The notes beneath the pieces were generated by a model that saw only the letters and a program-made list of their open reading frames with translations, was not told the DNA's origin and searched no databases. Shown in pieces: positions 23,952 to 33,091 of a stretch of 64,000 nucleotides of DNA. The stretch's first letter is position 1, and every line of letters begins with the position of its first letter. The DNA is from Lentzea atacamensis (GTDB taxonomy: Bacteria; Actinomycetota; Actinomycetes; Mycobacteriales; Pseudonocardiaceae): the NCBI RefSeq assembly GCF_003269295.1, contig NZ_QLTT01000001.1:1775005-1839004 (forward strand), read 5' to 3'. The translations under genes were made by a program, and so were the position numbers.

Positions 23952-26069
23952 CTACTTGTACCGGGCGGCCGCTGGTGGCAGCGGCACCACCGGCAGGCCC
24001 TCGTGGATCACCTTCATCGCGTTGAACCACGTCGGAGCCGCTACCTGGCCGCCGTAGACGCCCTGGTTGCTGCCCGGGCAGAACCGGATCGGGTTGGCGC
24101 AGATCACCTCGGGGCGGTTGCCGTCGGCGTAGGTCATGACAGCGCCCGCGTACTGCGGGGTGGCGGCCATGAAGGCGACGGACTTGTGCTCTTCGGTGGT
24201 GCCGGTCTTGCCGATGGTCGGGCGGTTCCAGCCGGAGCCGGAGGCCGCCTGGGCCGCGGTGCCCTGGCCGGTGGTGTCGTGGGACATGCCCTGGGCCAGG
24301 GAGTTGGCCAGTTCGGTGTTCACGGCCTGCTCGCAGGGCTTTTCCTTGAGCGGGACTTCCTTGCCGTAGCGGTCGATGACCTTCTCCACCGGGGACGGCG
24401 GGCACCAGGTGCCGCCGGAGACGATGGTGGCGGCGACGTTGGCCAGTTCGAGGACGCTGGTGGCGCCGGGGCCGAGGGTGTAGGAGCCCGCGTTGTTCTG
24501 CTTCGTCCAGTCGCCCTGGGACGGGCCGTTGGACTTGTCGTCCTTCAGCGGTTCGCCCGCGCGGTTGACGCCCTGGAGGGTTTCGCGCATGCCGAGGCGG
24601 TAGGCCATGTCCACGACGCTGTCGAGGCCGGTCTTCTCCTGCAGGATCACGAAGCCGGTGTTCGGCGACTGCGCCAGGGCCTGGGTCAGCGACATCTTCT
24701 CGCCGTAGGTGCCGGCGTTCTCGACCTTCCACGGCGCGCCGCCGTTGGGGTAGACCCGCGAGTAGTAGACCTTCGGGACCGCCATCTCCTTGTCGATGCC
24801 GATGACGCCCTTCTCCAGCGCGGCCGCGGCGGTGAAGACCTTGTTCACCGAGCCGGGGCCGAACGGGAGGACCTCGGCGGGCACAGGGCGGGCGACCTGG
24901 CCGAGCTCGGCCTTGTTGCCGTAGTCGCGGGAGGCGACGAGGGCGCGCACGCGGTGCTTGTCCTTGCCCGGCTCGACGACGGACATGACGTTCGAGATGC
25001 CGTTCTGGGTCTTCGGGACCTGCTGCTCGGCCGACTGCTTCGCCGCCTTGGTGGCCTTCGGGTCCATCGTCGTCTTGATGGTGAGGCCGCCGCGCTGCAG
25101 TTCCTTGTTCGTGATGCCGGACTCCCGCAGGTAGTCGAGCAGGTAGGAGCAGAAGAAGCCGTAGATCGGGCCGTCACCGGCGCCGACGCAGCCCTTGGGC
25201 AGGATCTGCAGGTCGTCGACCACGCCCAGCGGCGCGGCCTTGTACTCCTCGGCCTTCTTCTGGGCCTCGGTCTGGTCGGCACCGAACGCGCCGTTCTCGC
25301 GCATCTTGTCGATGACGATGTTGCGACGCTCCAGCGCCTTCTCCGGCGAGGCGCCGGGGTTGAGCGACGACGGGCGGTTCGCGATCGCGGCCAGCAGCGC
25401 GGCCTGCGGGACGGTCAGCTTGTCGGCGGTCGTCTTGAAGTAGGCCTTGGCCGCGGCGCCCACGCCGTAGGTCTGGTTGCCCAGCGGCACGATGTTCAGG
25501 TAGCCGGTGAGGATCTCTTCCTTCGACATCTGCTGCTCGAGCTGCAAGGCGACCCGCGCCTCGCGCATCTTGCGGCCGATGGTCGCCTCGGTGGCCTTCT
25601 CCCAGGCTTCCTGCTCGTTGTCGGCGCCGAGCACGAACGCCATGTAGTTCTTGACGTACTGCTGCGTCAGCGTCGAGGCGCCCTGCGTCGCGCCACCGTC
25701 CACACCGGCCTTGGCGGCGGCACGGGCGATGCCCTGCCAGTCGACGCCGCGGTGGTCGTAGAACCGCTTGTCCTCGATCGCGAGGATCGCGGCCTTCATG
25801 GTGTCCGAGATGTCGCTCGACGCCAGCGGGATGCGGTACTGGTCGTACAGATAGGCGATCGGGTCGCCGTTCATGTCCTGAATGGTCGTGACGAGAGGCA
25901 GCTCCCCCTTGGCGAGGTCACCCGACGTCTGGTCGACGGTGTCGGCAGCGCGGTTGGACGCGAGCCCGAGACCTCCGACGAACGGGAACACCATCGCAGC
26001 GAGGAGCACGCCCGCCGTCAGGCACAACCCCAGCAATTTGACCAAGCCTGACGCGCGTGCGGCGAACAA
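23952..26069 (-). CDS. Class A penicillin-binding protein (bifunctional)
   Basis: 705-residue peptidoglycan glycosyltransferase/transpeptidase. An N-terminal membrane anchor (8-38) is followed by a GT51 domain with E99 in AILAIEDKRFYDHRG and GASTLTQQYVKN. The transpeptidase has S407-V-N-K410 (PFGPGSVNK), S467-P-N (AQSPNTGF) and K620-T-G-T (GKTGTTEEHK). Usual class A enzymes carry PGSTFK; the VN in the middle is slightly unusual but the Ser and Lys are kept. The TTG start at 26069 is chosen because GGAAGGAG lies eight bases upstream and no ATG/GTG fits. Monocistronic, ending at a strong terminator. Confidence 0.94.
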   Translation of the reverse strand: MFAARASGLVKLLGLCLTAGVLLAAMVFPFVGGLGLASNRAADTVDQTSGDLAKGELPLVTTIQDMNGDPIAYLYDQYRIPLASSDISDTMKAAILAIEDKRFYDHRGVDWQGIARAAAKAGVDGGATQGASTLTQQYVKNYMAFVLGADNEQEAWEKATEATIGRKMREARVALQLEQQMSKEEILTGYLNIVPLGNQTYGVGAAAKAYFKTTADKLTVPQAALLAAIANRPSSLNPGASPEKALERRNIVIDKMRENGAFGADQTEAQKKAEEYKAAPLGVVDDLQILPKGCVGAGDGPIYGFFCSYLLDYLRESGITNKELQRGGLTIKTTMDPKATKAAKQSAEQQVPKTQNGISNVMSVVEPGKDKHRVRALVASRDYGNKAELGQVARPVPAEVLPFGPGSVNKVFTAAAALEKGVIGIDKEMAVPKVYYSRVYPNGGAPWKVENAGTYGEKMSLTQALAQSPNTGFVILQEKTGLDSVVDMAYRLGMRETLQGVNRAGEPLKDDKSNGPSQGDWTKQNNAGSYTLGPGATSVLELANVAATIVSGGTWCPPSPVEKVIDRYGKEVPLKEKPCEQAVNTELANSLAQGMSHDTTGQGTAAQAASGSGWNRPTIGKTGTTEEHKSVAFMAATPQYAGAVMTYADGNRPEVICANPIRFCPGSNQGVYGGQVAAPTWFNAMKVIHEGLPVVPLPPAAARYK

Positions 26070-26165
26070 ACCCGCAACTCCTTCCGAGCAACACCCCAGA
26101 GATCCCTACTTATAAGTCGCGCGGGAGGCCCGTGAGGTTGCGTCCGCTGATCGACTGATTTCAAC

Positions 26166-27194
26166 CTACCGGAGCAACCGGAGGCCGATCGTCGGACTAG
26201 CCCTTCGCACCTCCACGCCCGCGTGGTCGGGCAGCACGTCGTCGAGGAACCCGTACCGCGCCAGCTCCTCGTCCGGCCTCCTGCTCACCGTCCGCCACCA
26301 GACCGCGATGTCTCCCCAGCCGGGAGCCGACAGCGAACCGCCGAAGTGCTGCACGGACAGCGCGGCGCACAGGTTCGCGAACCGCACCCTGTGTTCCAGC
26401 GGCCACCCGGCCAGAGTGCCCATCACGAACCCGGCGCCAAACACGTCACCGGCTCCCGTCGGGTCGAGCTGCGCGACGTTCAGCCCCGGCACGTCCGCGA
26501 CCTCACCGGTGGAGCTGTCGACCGCGACCGCGCCACCTCCCCCGCGTGTGACCACCACCACCGGCACGTGCTCGGAAAGCTTGCGCGCCGCGGCCTCCGG
26601 CGAGTCGGTGCGCGTGTACCCCTGCGCCTCCACGTGATTCGGGAGGAACACGTCATATCCCTCCAGCCGCCGCAGCAACTCCGGCGACCACGCCCCGGTG
26701 CGGTCCCAGCCGATGTCGGCGAAGAGCAGCGCGCCGTTCTCCTTGGCCGTGCGCACCCACTGCTCGTCCTCGGCCTGGATGTGCACGAAGCACGCCCGCG
26801 TCGACGGCGGCGGGCAGAAGAGATCGTCCGCGATCACGGGCGCCTTGTGGCCGTGCGTGACCATCGAACGGTCTCGCTCCATCGCCATGGACACAGTCAC
26901 CGGCGAGTGCCACCCGTAGAAACGCCGGCAATAAGAAAGGTCGACCCCTTCCTGTTCGGACAGCACGTCCCAGCAGAAGTCGCCGTACGCGTCCTCACCG
27001 AACGCCGCCGCCAGCGCGGTCCGGAGCTCCAGCCTGCGCAACGCCACCGCGAGGTTCGCGATCCCTCCCGGACACGACCCGAGCCCCTCCGCCCACACCT
27101 CTGTCCCCGCGGCCGGCGGGCGCGGCAGGCCGGTGAAGATGATGTCGAGGAAGACCGTGCCGGTGAGCAGCACGTCGAAGTCCGGATCAGCCAT
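26166..27194 (-). CDS. PfkB-family carbohydrate/nucleoside kinase
   Basis: 342 residues from the ATG at 27194 (MADPDFDVLLTGTVFLDIIF). Ribokinase fold: N-terminal GGIANLAVALRRL motif and C-terminal signature DPTGAGDVFGAGF with the catalytic Asp and anion hole. It phosphorylates a sugar or nucleoside that cannot be named. Divergent from the MFS gene with 52 bp between, so the two may share regulation. Confidence 0.9.
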   Translation of the reverse strand: MADPDFDVLLTGTVFLDIIFTGLPRPPAAGTEVWAEGLGSCPGGIANLAVALRRLELRTALAAAFGEDAYGDFCWDVLSEQEGVDLSYCRRFYGWHSPVTVSMAMERDRSMVTHGHKAPVIADDLFCPPPSTRACFVHIQAEDEQWVRTAKENGALLFADIGWDRTGAWSPELLRRLEGYDVFLPNHVEAQGYTRTDSPEAAARKLSEHVPVVVVTRGGGGAVAVDSSTGEVADVPGLNVAQLDPTGAGDVFGAGFVMGTLAGWPLEHRVRFANLCAALSVQHFGGSLSAPGWGDIAVWWRTVSRRPDEELARYGFLDDVLPDHAGVEVRRASPTIGLRLLR

Positions 27195-27246
27195 GGCACA
27201 AACCTTGCCATCCGACACCGGCAACCATGCGCTAGAAACGTCGTCC

Positions 27247-28443
27247 ATGGGGGTTCCGCTCAGGAAGAACGTTCAGTTCCAGCTGCTCTGGTTGGGCGGG
27301 ACGGTCTCGCAGCTGGGCACGCAGCTCACGACGTACGCGATGCCTCTGCTGATCCTCGCGGTCACCGGATCGTTCTTCTGGGCCGGCGTCATCGCGGGCG
27401 TGCGCGCCACGACACTGATCCTCACCCAGATGCCGGCGGGCGTGTGGGTCGACCGCTGGGACCGCGGCAAGGTCCTGGTCTGGAGCCAGACGACGCAGGC
27501 CGTGGCCGTCGCTGCGATGGCGGCCAACGTCGTCACCGGCCTCAACTCGATTCCGCTGTTCATCGCGCTGGCCGCCGTGGACGGCGTCTGCACCGCGTTC
27601 GCCGGTCCCGCCCGCTCCACCGCGATCAAGGCGGTCGTGCCCCCGGACCAGCTCAGGACCGCCTTCGCCCAGGAGGAGGCACGCGGTCACGTGGCGTGGC
27701 TCGCCGGCCCGTCGCTCGGCGCGCTGCTCTACGGGTTCGGCCGCGCTGTCCCGTTCGTCGCGGACGCCGTGACGTTCCTCGTCGCCGCCGTCTGCGCCTG
27801 GTTCGCCAAGATCCCGGCCCGCACCGAGCAGCGGCCGCGCGGGCGCGTGCGCCACGACGTCCGCGAGGCCTGGACCTGGCTGTGGCGCCGCCGCGGGATG
27901 CGCAACGTCGTGGCGATCTTCCTGACGCTCAACCTGCTCGGGACGGCCTCGATGATCCCGGTCGTCGCCGTGGTCAAGGAACGCGGCGGCCCGGACTGGC
28001 TCGTCGGCCTGGTGCTCACCGGCGTCGGCGTCGGCGGTCTGCTCGGGGCACTGATCTCACCCAAGGTCACCCTGAGGTACGACCGGCTCATCGTCGCGGT
28101 GCTCACGGTCTTCGGCGTGAGCAACCTGGCGATGGCACTGCCGTTCGGGGCGTGGTGGCCGTTCGTGCCGCTCATGGTCACCGCGATCGCGACACCGCTG
28201 CTCAACGTCTCGGTGAGCGCGATCTTCACAGGGCTGGTGCCCGACGACCTGATGGGGCGGATCGACGCGATCCTGACCTTCGCCTCGCGAGCGCTCACGC
28301 CGCTCGCACCGGTGCTCGGCGCGTTCCTCGCCGACCTCGCGGGTGGAGCGCTCGCGCTGCTCGTGTTCGGCGCGCTGATCCTGGTCACGGCCCTGGTGGC
28401 GGCGTTCACGGATCTCCGGGCGCCAGCTCCGCAACAGTCCTGA
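27247..28443 (+). CDS. MFS transporter, MFS_3 (EntS-like) type
   Basis: 398-residue integral membrane protein with about 12 hydrophobic segments. The N-terminal half starts FQLLWLGGTVSQLGTQLTTYAMP and includes the cytoplasmic loop DRWDRGKVLVWSQ, as in the EntS/macrolide-efflux subfamily. It probably exports a small molecule by proton antiport. Start is ATG at 27247. Its last 38 bases overlap the SRPBCC gene tail-to-tail. Confidence 0.9.
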   Translation: MGVPLRKNVQFQLLWLGGTVSQLGTQLTTYAMPLLILAVTGSFFWAGVIAGVRATTLILTQMPAGVWVDRWDRGKVLVWSQTTQAVAVAAMAANVVTGLNSIPLFIALAAVDGVCTAFAGPARSTAIKAVVPPDQLRTAFAQEEARGHVAWLAGPSLGALLYGFGRAVPFVADAVTFLVAAVCAWFAKIPARTEQRPRGRVRHDVREAWTWLWRRRGMRNVVAIFLTLNLLGTASMIPVVAVVKERGGPDWLVGLVLTGVGVGGLLGALISPKVTLRYDRLIVAVLTVFGVSNLAMALPFGAWWPFVPLMVTAIATPLLNVSVSAIFTGLVPDDLMGRIDAILTFASRALTPLAPVLGAFLADLAGGALALLVFGALILVTALVAAFTDLRAPAPQQS

Positions 28444-28858
28444 GGTGGTCGTTGCGCTGCCGGATGAGCTCGGCCATGTACCGGTCGAGCACGAGACGTT
28501 CAGCGAGGCGCCCGAGCGGACCGAGTGGCGCGGCGAACTCGACGACGTCCCGCATGCGCGTGCCGCCCCGCCCGTCCGGCTCGAAGTGATGAGCGTGGTG
28601 CCAGCGCCGGAACGGACCCGCGACCTGCTCGTCGACGAAGTGGTGCGGCCGGTCGAGTGCCGTGATGCACGAGGTCATCCGCCAGCGCACACCGAAGTGA
28701 CCGGCCTGCCACGTCACGGTGTCACCCGGCCCCATCCGGCCGGAGCTGATGCCACCGACGATCCGCTCACCGGAGCCGGCCATCGAGGCGGTGTGCACGT
28801 CGACGTCGAGGCTGAGATCGAACACGCGGTGCGGCGGGGCCGCGATACCGGTGATCAC
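28406..28858 (-). CDS. SRPBCC (polyketide-cyclase-like) family protein
   Basis: About 150 residues. Helix-grip fold pattern: AAPPHRVFDLSLDVDVHTAS at the start, VTWQAGHFGVRWRMT in the middle, and the C-terminal helix LGRLAERLVLDRYMAELIRQRN. The best canonical start is GTG at 28858, but this removes the first beta strand (TRFEV), so a non-standard start just upstream is possible. It follows the glycosyltransferase by 25 bp in the same direction and may bind the same lipophilic substrate (inference). Confidence 0.75.
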   Translation of the reverse strand: MITGIAAPPHRVFDLSLDVDVHTASMAGSGERIVGGISSGRMGPGDTVTWQAGHFGVRWRMTSCITALDRPHHFVDEQVAGPFRRWHHAHHFEPDGRGGTRMRDVVEFAAPLGPLGRLAERLVLDRYMAELIRQRNDHLRTVAELAPGDP

Positions 28859-28883
28859 CTCGAAGCGGGTCGTGCCTCGAACG

Positions 28884-30176
28884 CTACGACCGGCGACCTG
28901 AGAGCTGCCGGTCGACGATCTCGGCGAGCCGGGACAGTCCACCGGCACGCTCCATGCTCGCGGCGATCCGCCGCGCGCGTACCCGGTAGCGCGGATCGCC
29001 GAGCACCGCGCGAACCGCCCGCCCGACGGCAGCAGGCGAGGGCGTCTCGGTCCTGAGCGCACGACCGACACCGGACCACACAACTCGGCCGGCGACCTCC
29101 GGCTTGTCCTCTTTACCGCCACTCGTGACGATCGGGACGCCGTGGCGGAGGGCGTACTGGACGCCACCGTAGCCACCGTTGGTGACGTAGACCTGCGTTT
29201 TCGGCAGGAGTTCGTCGTAGGGAAGGTACTCAGCGGCACGAGCGTTCGACGGCAACGGCGGAAGGGTGGAGAGCGGCCGGCCCCCGGTGGACACGACGAC
29301 GAGGACGTCATCATCGGCGAGAGCCGCGAGGCTGGGTTCGATGATCTGCCGGTAGTCGTGGTTGGCGACCGTGCCCTGCGTGACGTGGACGACCGGCCGC
29401 GAGCCGTCGAGCTCGTCCCACCAGGACGGCAACGGCGCCTGCGAACCGGAGGCCGAGATGGGGCCGGCGAAGTGCAGGGTGGCGGGTGCGTCGGAGCGCG
29501 GGTACTCGAACTCGGGCACGGTGAACTGCACGATCGCCTCGGCGTGCCGGAGCCAGTCCATGATCGGGAACGGCAGCGGGGACCCGTTCAGCTCGTGGTT
29601 GATCTCCTGGGCCAGCCGCTCGGCCGCGGTGAAGACCGTGCGCGCGGCGATGTTGGTGAGCAGGGCGTTGCGCAGGCGACCGAGAGGTCCGCGCAGCGGC
29701 GTCAGGCCCATGCCGTACGGCGCGGTGTCACGGCTGGAGATCGGGAGCGGGAGCACACCGCACACGACCACCGGTGGCCGCTCGCCGAGCGGCCGGCAGA
29801 CGAGGAACGCGCCGCCGAGGAACGCCGGCTCGGTGATCACGACGTCGGCCGGCTCGGCCGACTGCGCCGCCTCGATCACCTTGTAATGGGCGCGACCGGG
29901 GCGCACGAAGACGTTCTCCAGGTCGAACGCGATCGCCTTCGCCCCCTTGAGCGCTGTGCGCTCGGGGAACGTCACCCCGAAGTCCTGCCGGTCGTCGAAG
30001 TCGGCTTCCGCGGGCAGTGCGATGTGCTCCGCACCCGCGGCCTCCACCACCTCGGCGAAACGGGAGCCAGTGATGAACCGGACGCGATCTCCCCGCTGGG
30101 TGAAGTAGCGGGCTACGGCCAGAAGTGGCGTGACATGCCCGTGGACGGGCACCGTCGCGATGATGAGGGACGCCAT
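28884..30176 (-). CDS. Macrolide-type (MGT/UGT, GT1) glycosyltransferase
   Basis: 430 residues, GT-B fold. N-terminal MASLIIATVPVHGHVTPLLA holds the conserved base histidine region. The C-terminal sugar-nucleotide site is around YLPYDELLPKTQVYVTNGGYGGVQYALRHGVPIV (the usual HGG is NGG here). Related enzymes glycosylate macrolides or flavonoids and can inactivate antibiotics. Divergent from a TetR gene with a clear operator between, the usual layout of an inducible resistance or modification gene. Confidence 0.9.
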   Translation of the reverse strand: MASLIIATVPVHGHVTPLLAVARYFTQRGDRVRFITGSRFAEVVEAAGAEHIALPAEADFDDRQDFGVTFPERTALKGAKAIAFDLENVFVRPGRAHYKVIEAAQSAEPADVVITEPAFLGGAFLVCRPLGERPPVVVCGVLPLPISSRDTAPYGMGLTPLRGPLGRLRNALLTNIAARTVFTAAERLAQEINHELNGSPLPFPIMDWLRHAEAIVQFTVPEFEYPRSDAPATLHFAGPISASGSQAPLPSWWDELDGSRPVVHVTQGTVANHDYRQIIEPSLAALADDDVLVVVSTGGRPLSTLPPLPSNARAAEYLPYDELLPKTQVYVTNGGYGGVQYALRHGVPIVTSGGKEDKPEVAGRVVWSGVGRALRTETPSPAAVGRAVRAVLGDPRYRVRARRIAASMERAGGLSRLAEIVDRQLSGRRS

Positions 30177-30219
30177 GACGTCACCCGCCTAGGACATTGG
30201 GAGCAGTGTTGAAGACTGT

Positions 30220-30240
30220 CATGCAGTATTAACCTGCATG
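30220..30240. promoter_or_regulatory. Operator-like inverted repeat between glycosyltransferase and TetR
   Basis: CATGCAG, 7-nt AT-rich spacer TATTAAC, then CTGCATG: perfect 7-bp half-sites. It lies 15 bases upstream of the TetR start and 43 bases upstream of the glycosyltransferase start, well placed for TetR to repress both divergent genes. Confidence 0.8.
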
Positions 30241-30255
30241 GGAACGTAGTCAATA

Positions 30256-30930
30256 ATGTCGGACATGACCGAATCAACCCGCCCCTACCGCTCCGAGCTG
30301 CGACGGCGGCAGGCGGCGGAAACGCGGCGAAGAGTGGTCGAAGCGGCGGCGGAGCTCTTCAGCCGGCAGGGCTACCAGGCCACGACGTTCGCCCAGCTCG
30401 CCACCGCGGCGGGCGTGTCCGTCGAGACCGTGCAGCGCCACGGCCCCAAGTCGGCGCTGCTGCAGGCCGCGCTGGAGCTCGTGTCCTTCGGGGTCGAGGG
30501 TGAGACCGACCTGCTCGCCACCGACTTGGGAAAGGCCATGCTGCAGGTGAGCGGCACCGCTGAGCTCGCCGCCCTGATCGGGGACGCGATGCTCGCGATC
30601 AACGCTCCGTCGGCAGGCCTCTGGGTGGCGGTCGCCAGCGCGGCGCAGGGCGACGAGGAGCTTCGCGGGTATTACGCCGCCAACCTCGCCCTGCTGCGAC
30701 GGCAGGTCGAACACGTCTTCCACGTCTTCGCCGAACGCGGCTGGCTGCGCGCGGACGTGCCCTTCGACGACCTCGTCGAAGCCTTCTGCGTGATCACCAG
30801 CGTCGAGGCGTACGTGCGGTTCGTCCGGCTGGACGGCAAACCGGACGACACCTACGCGGCGTTCGTGGCGCGCACGGTGGGAGAAACGATTCTCAGCCCT
30901 CCTCTGCGATCATCTCCCGCATCCGGGTGA
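30256..30930 (+). CDS. TetR-family regulator
   Basis: 224 residues. HTH at 20-65 (ETRRRVVEAAAELFSRQGYQ, then AGVSVETVQRHGPKSALL). The C-terminal domain is helical. Divergent from the glycosyltransferase, with the CATGCAG operator between. The 3' end overlaps the sigma-factor gene by 38 bases, tail to tail. Confidence 0.9.
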   Translation: MSDMTESTRPYRSELRRRQAAETRRRVVEAAAELFSRQGYQATTFAQLATAAGVSVETVQRHGPKSALLQAALELVSFGVEGETDLLATDLGKAMLQVSGTAELAALIGDAMLAINAPSAGLWVAVASAAQGDEELRGYYAANLALLRRQVEHVFHVFAERGWLRADVPFDDLVEAFCVITSVEAYVRFVRLDGKPDDTYAAFVARTVGETILSPPLRSSPASG

Positions 30931-31579
30931 GCGCACGGTGCTGTGCCACCCGCACCGCACCCGGCGTCGACTCCACGGCCAGCGCGACCTCCTCCGCGGA
31001 CAGCCCCACCGCCACGCGCAGCACCAGGATCTCGCGCTGACGTGCCGGCAGCTTGTGCAGCAGGCGCGTGACCTGGGCCATCATCTCGCCGTTGACCGCG
31101 TGCTGCTCCGGGCCGTCGTCGAGCGACGGGCAGTCGGGCAGCTCCGGCACGACCTCGGCGCGGTTGCGGACGGCGCGGCGACGGGCGTCGGCGACCTTGT
31201 GGGCGGCGATGCCGTAGACGAACGCGAGGAACGACTGCGGCTCGTAGCGGTACTTGGACAGGGCACCGAGCACCGCGACGCAGACCTCCTGCGCGATGTC
31301 CTCGGCCGAGACGAGGGTGCGCTCACGGCCACCAACCCTGGCGCGGCAGTACCTCACGATCAACGGCTGGATCCGGCCGAGCAGGTGCTCGACCGCCCGT
31401 CTGTCTCCGTCCAGAGCGGCGTCGACGAGGTCGGTGAACTCGGCTTCGGCGAGCCACTGGTTGGAGACCGGTGCCTGGCGCACCCGACGACGCATGGGCA
31501 CCGTTGGCTGGTTCCACACCTCCTCTGGATCGAGGACGCCGACACCGCCACCGGTCCGCACGGCTGTGGGTTGGACCAT
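30893..31579 (-). CDS. Sigma-70 family factor, SigD/ShbA type
   Basis: About 228 residues from the ATG at 31579 (GGAGGAGG 7-14 bases upstream). Region 2: LVSAEDIAQEVCVAVLGALSKYR then AFVYGIAAHKVADARRR. Region 4: LPARQREILVLRVAVGLSAEEVALA then TPGAVRVAQHRALTRMRE. This matches the SigD of mycobacteria / ShbA of streptomycetes, a group-4 factor that drives transcription of the principal sigma factor gene. No anti-sigma gene is adjacent. The assignment to ShbA is from motif resemblance only. Confidence 0.85.
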   Translation of the reverse strand: MVQPTAVRTGGGVGVLDPEEVWNQPTVPMRRRVRQAPVSNQWLAEAEFTDLVDAALDGDRRAVEHLLGRIQPLIVRYCRARVGGRERTLVSAEDIAQEVCVAVLGALSKYRYEPQSFLAFVYGIAAHKVADARRRAVRNRAEVVPELPDCPSLDDGPEQHAVNGEMMAQVTRLLHKLPARQREILVLRVAVGLSAEEVALAVESTPGAVRVAQHRALTRMREMIAEEG

Positions 31580-31734
31580 CCCGGCGACCTCCTCCACTAC
31601 AGCGACACTAGGGGCTTCACAGAAGAAGAGACCGCAGCGAGCCGTCTGATACCGCCTGTCTCCAAGAGGACCACGAAGTCCAGGCGGGTGGGGCAAGCAG
31701 CACCCTTTTGGGGTAGAAGGTGGTCCTAACGGCC

Positions 31735-32077
31735 CAGTCTTTCGGCCATTGCGAATTGCTGAATTCCGAGGTAGCCGACCCGGAACCGGCCTCCGAGCGG
31801 GCCGGGTGAAACTCCCGCATCCGGCGGAACGCGTCGTCGAAGCCGAGCTGTGTCACCTCGTCCGAACGGGTGAGGAAGGTGTGCCGCCACCGCTTCGGGG
31901 TCTCGGCTCAGTCGTGCCCGAATGACCACGTCCCGGCGGTCCGTGGTCGCGCACCGAGAAGTACGCCGGCCGGTATTCGGCACTGACTGCCTCGATCACC
32001 GAGGCGATGACGACGGCGTCGTACTGACCGTGCTCCTCTCGGTAGTCGCCGTCACCCGATCGTGGAGACCCGCGCAC
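31735..32077 (-). pseudogene. Possible three-frame gene remnant
   Basis: Protein-like segments follow one another on the minus strand but in three frames: YDAVVIASVIEAVSAEYRPA near 32020, RDVVIRARLSRDPEAVAAHL near 31920, and TQLGFDDAFRRMREFHPARS near 31820. Each reads as normal globular sequence and the order is sensible, so a frameshifted, decayed gene is plausible. I do not recognise the family. The rest of the 560-bp gap between the sigma gene and the hydrolase holds nothing else I can support. Confidence 0.35.
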
Positions 32078-32139
32078 CTCGCCCGGTCCAGCGCGGCTCG
32101 CCGGTTGAGCGTCAGGTCACGCCGGTACTGTTCGAACTC

Positions 32140-32964
32140 GTGATCGACCACCTGAGCATCGAGACCGAGGCAGGCACCTTCGACGCCATCGCGTCCGGTC
32201 CAGAGGACGGCCGCCCGGTCCTGCTGCTGCACGGCTTCCCCGAGGCCGCCATCGAGTGGGAGCACCAGGTAGCGGTGCTCGGCGCGAACGGCTTCCGCGC
32301 CGTCGCCCCCGACCAGCGCGGCTACTCCCCCGGAGTCCGCCCGGAGCAGTCCTCCGAGTACACGGTCACGCACCTCGTCGGCGACGTGATCGCGATGGCC
32401 GACGCGCAGGGCTGGTCCACCTTCGACCTCGTCGGGCACGACTGGGGTGGCGCTGTCGCGTGGTGGACGGCGATCGACCACCCGGACCGTCTCCGCACCT
32501 TGAGCGTGTTCTCCACACCGCACCCCGGCGCGCTGAAGACCGCGCTGCGGACCGACGAAGAGCAGCGGATGCGGTCCCAGTACATGCTCGACTGGCGCGA
32601 ACGCAGCACCGAGCGCCGCATGCTGGAGAACAACGCGCACGCCCTGCGGCAGATGTTCGAGTACCGGATCCGGCCGTCGCACGTGGACGAGTACATCCAG
32701 CGCCTGTCCGAGCCGGGCGCGCTCTCGGCCGCCTTGAACTGGTACCGCGCGGGCAAGCCGTCCGGCGCCGCAGACAAGGTGGCCGTCAAGACGATGTACG
32801 TCTGGAGCACCGAGGACGTCGCGTTCGGATCGGTGGCCGCGTTCGAGACCGAGAAGTGGTGCACCGGGCCCTACCGGTTCGAGATGGTCGAGGACGTGAG
32901 CCACTGGATTCCCGAGGAGATCCCGGAGGCGGCGAGCTCCCTTCTCCTCGAACACCTCTCCTAA
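32140..32964 (+). CDS. Alpha/beta-hydrolase, epoxide-hydrolase type
   Basis: 274 residues from the GTG at 32140 (MIDHLSIETEAGTFDA). The oxyanion motif is HGFPE at 31-35. Nucleophile Asp101 sits in LVGHDWGGAV, the signature of epoxide hydrolases and haloalkane dehalogenases. The His is in VEDVSHWIPEE (about 255) and the acid in WSTED (about 229). The lid contains the EYRI and NWYR tyrosines expected for epoxide activation. It reads toward the lasso cluster, but a hairpin after its stop suggests it is separate. Confidence 0.88.
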   Translation: MIDHLSIETEAGTFDAIASGPEDGRPVLLLHGFPEAAIEWEHQVAVLGANGFRAVAPDQRGYSPGVRPEQSSEYTVTHLVGDVIAMADAQGWSTFDLVGHDWGGAVAWWTAIDHPDRLRTLSVFSTPHPGALKTALRTDEEQRMRSQYMLDWRERSTERRMLENNAHALRQMFEYRIRPSHVDEYIQRLSEPGALSAALNWYRAGKPSGAADKVAVKTMYVWSTEDVAFGSVAAFETEKWCTGPYRFEMVEDVSHWIPEEIPEAASSLLLEHLS

Positions 32965-32972
32965 ACCTGGTT

Positions 32973-33002
32973 TTCCGGTTGCGGCAGTTGCCGGAACCGG
33001 AA
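32973..33002 (+). terminator. Hairpin between the hydrolase and the lasso cluster
   Basis: TTCCGGTT, 14-nt loop, AACCGGAA: a perfect 8-bp stem nine bases beyond the hydrolase stop. It probably ends that transcript. The 90 bases that follow must carry the lasso promoter; I see no hexamers I would defend. Confidence 0.55.
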
Positions 33003-33091
33003 GCCGTTCTGCCTGGTCGCCGGTCCAGCCCTCTCGTTACGTTCGATTCAGCGCGCTGCCATGAAGATCCCTCAACGAGAGAGGCAGAACC

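Noticed and set aside
23530..24057. Plus-strand open frame of 175 codons in the gap before the PBP terminator
   Set aside because: Cys/Arg/Trp-rich, no domain, runs into the PBP terminator and antisense of the PBP end.
23766..26051. 761-codon plus-strand open frame opposite the class A PBP
   Set aside because: Low-complexity Val/Leu/Gly/Arg composition typical of an antisense frame; the minus strand holds all PBP motifs.
32062..32140. Longer N-terminus for the epoxide-hydrolase-like protein
   Set aside because: The upstream 26 residues (METRAPRPVQRGSPVERQ...) are Arg/Pro-rich and not part of the fold; the GTG at 32140 begins the domain.
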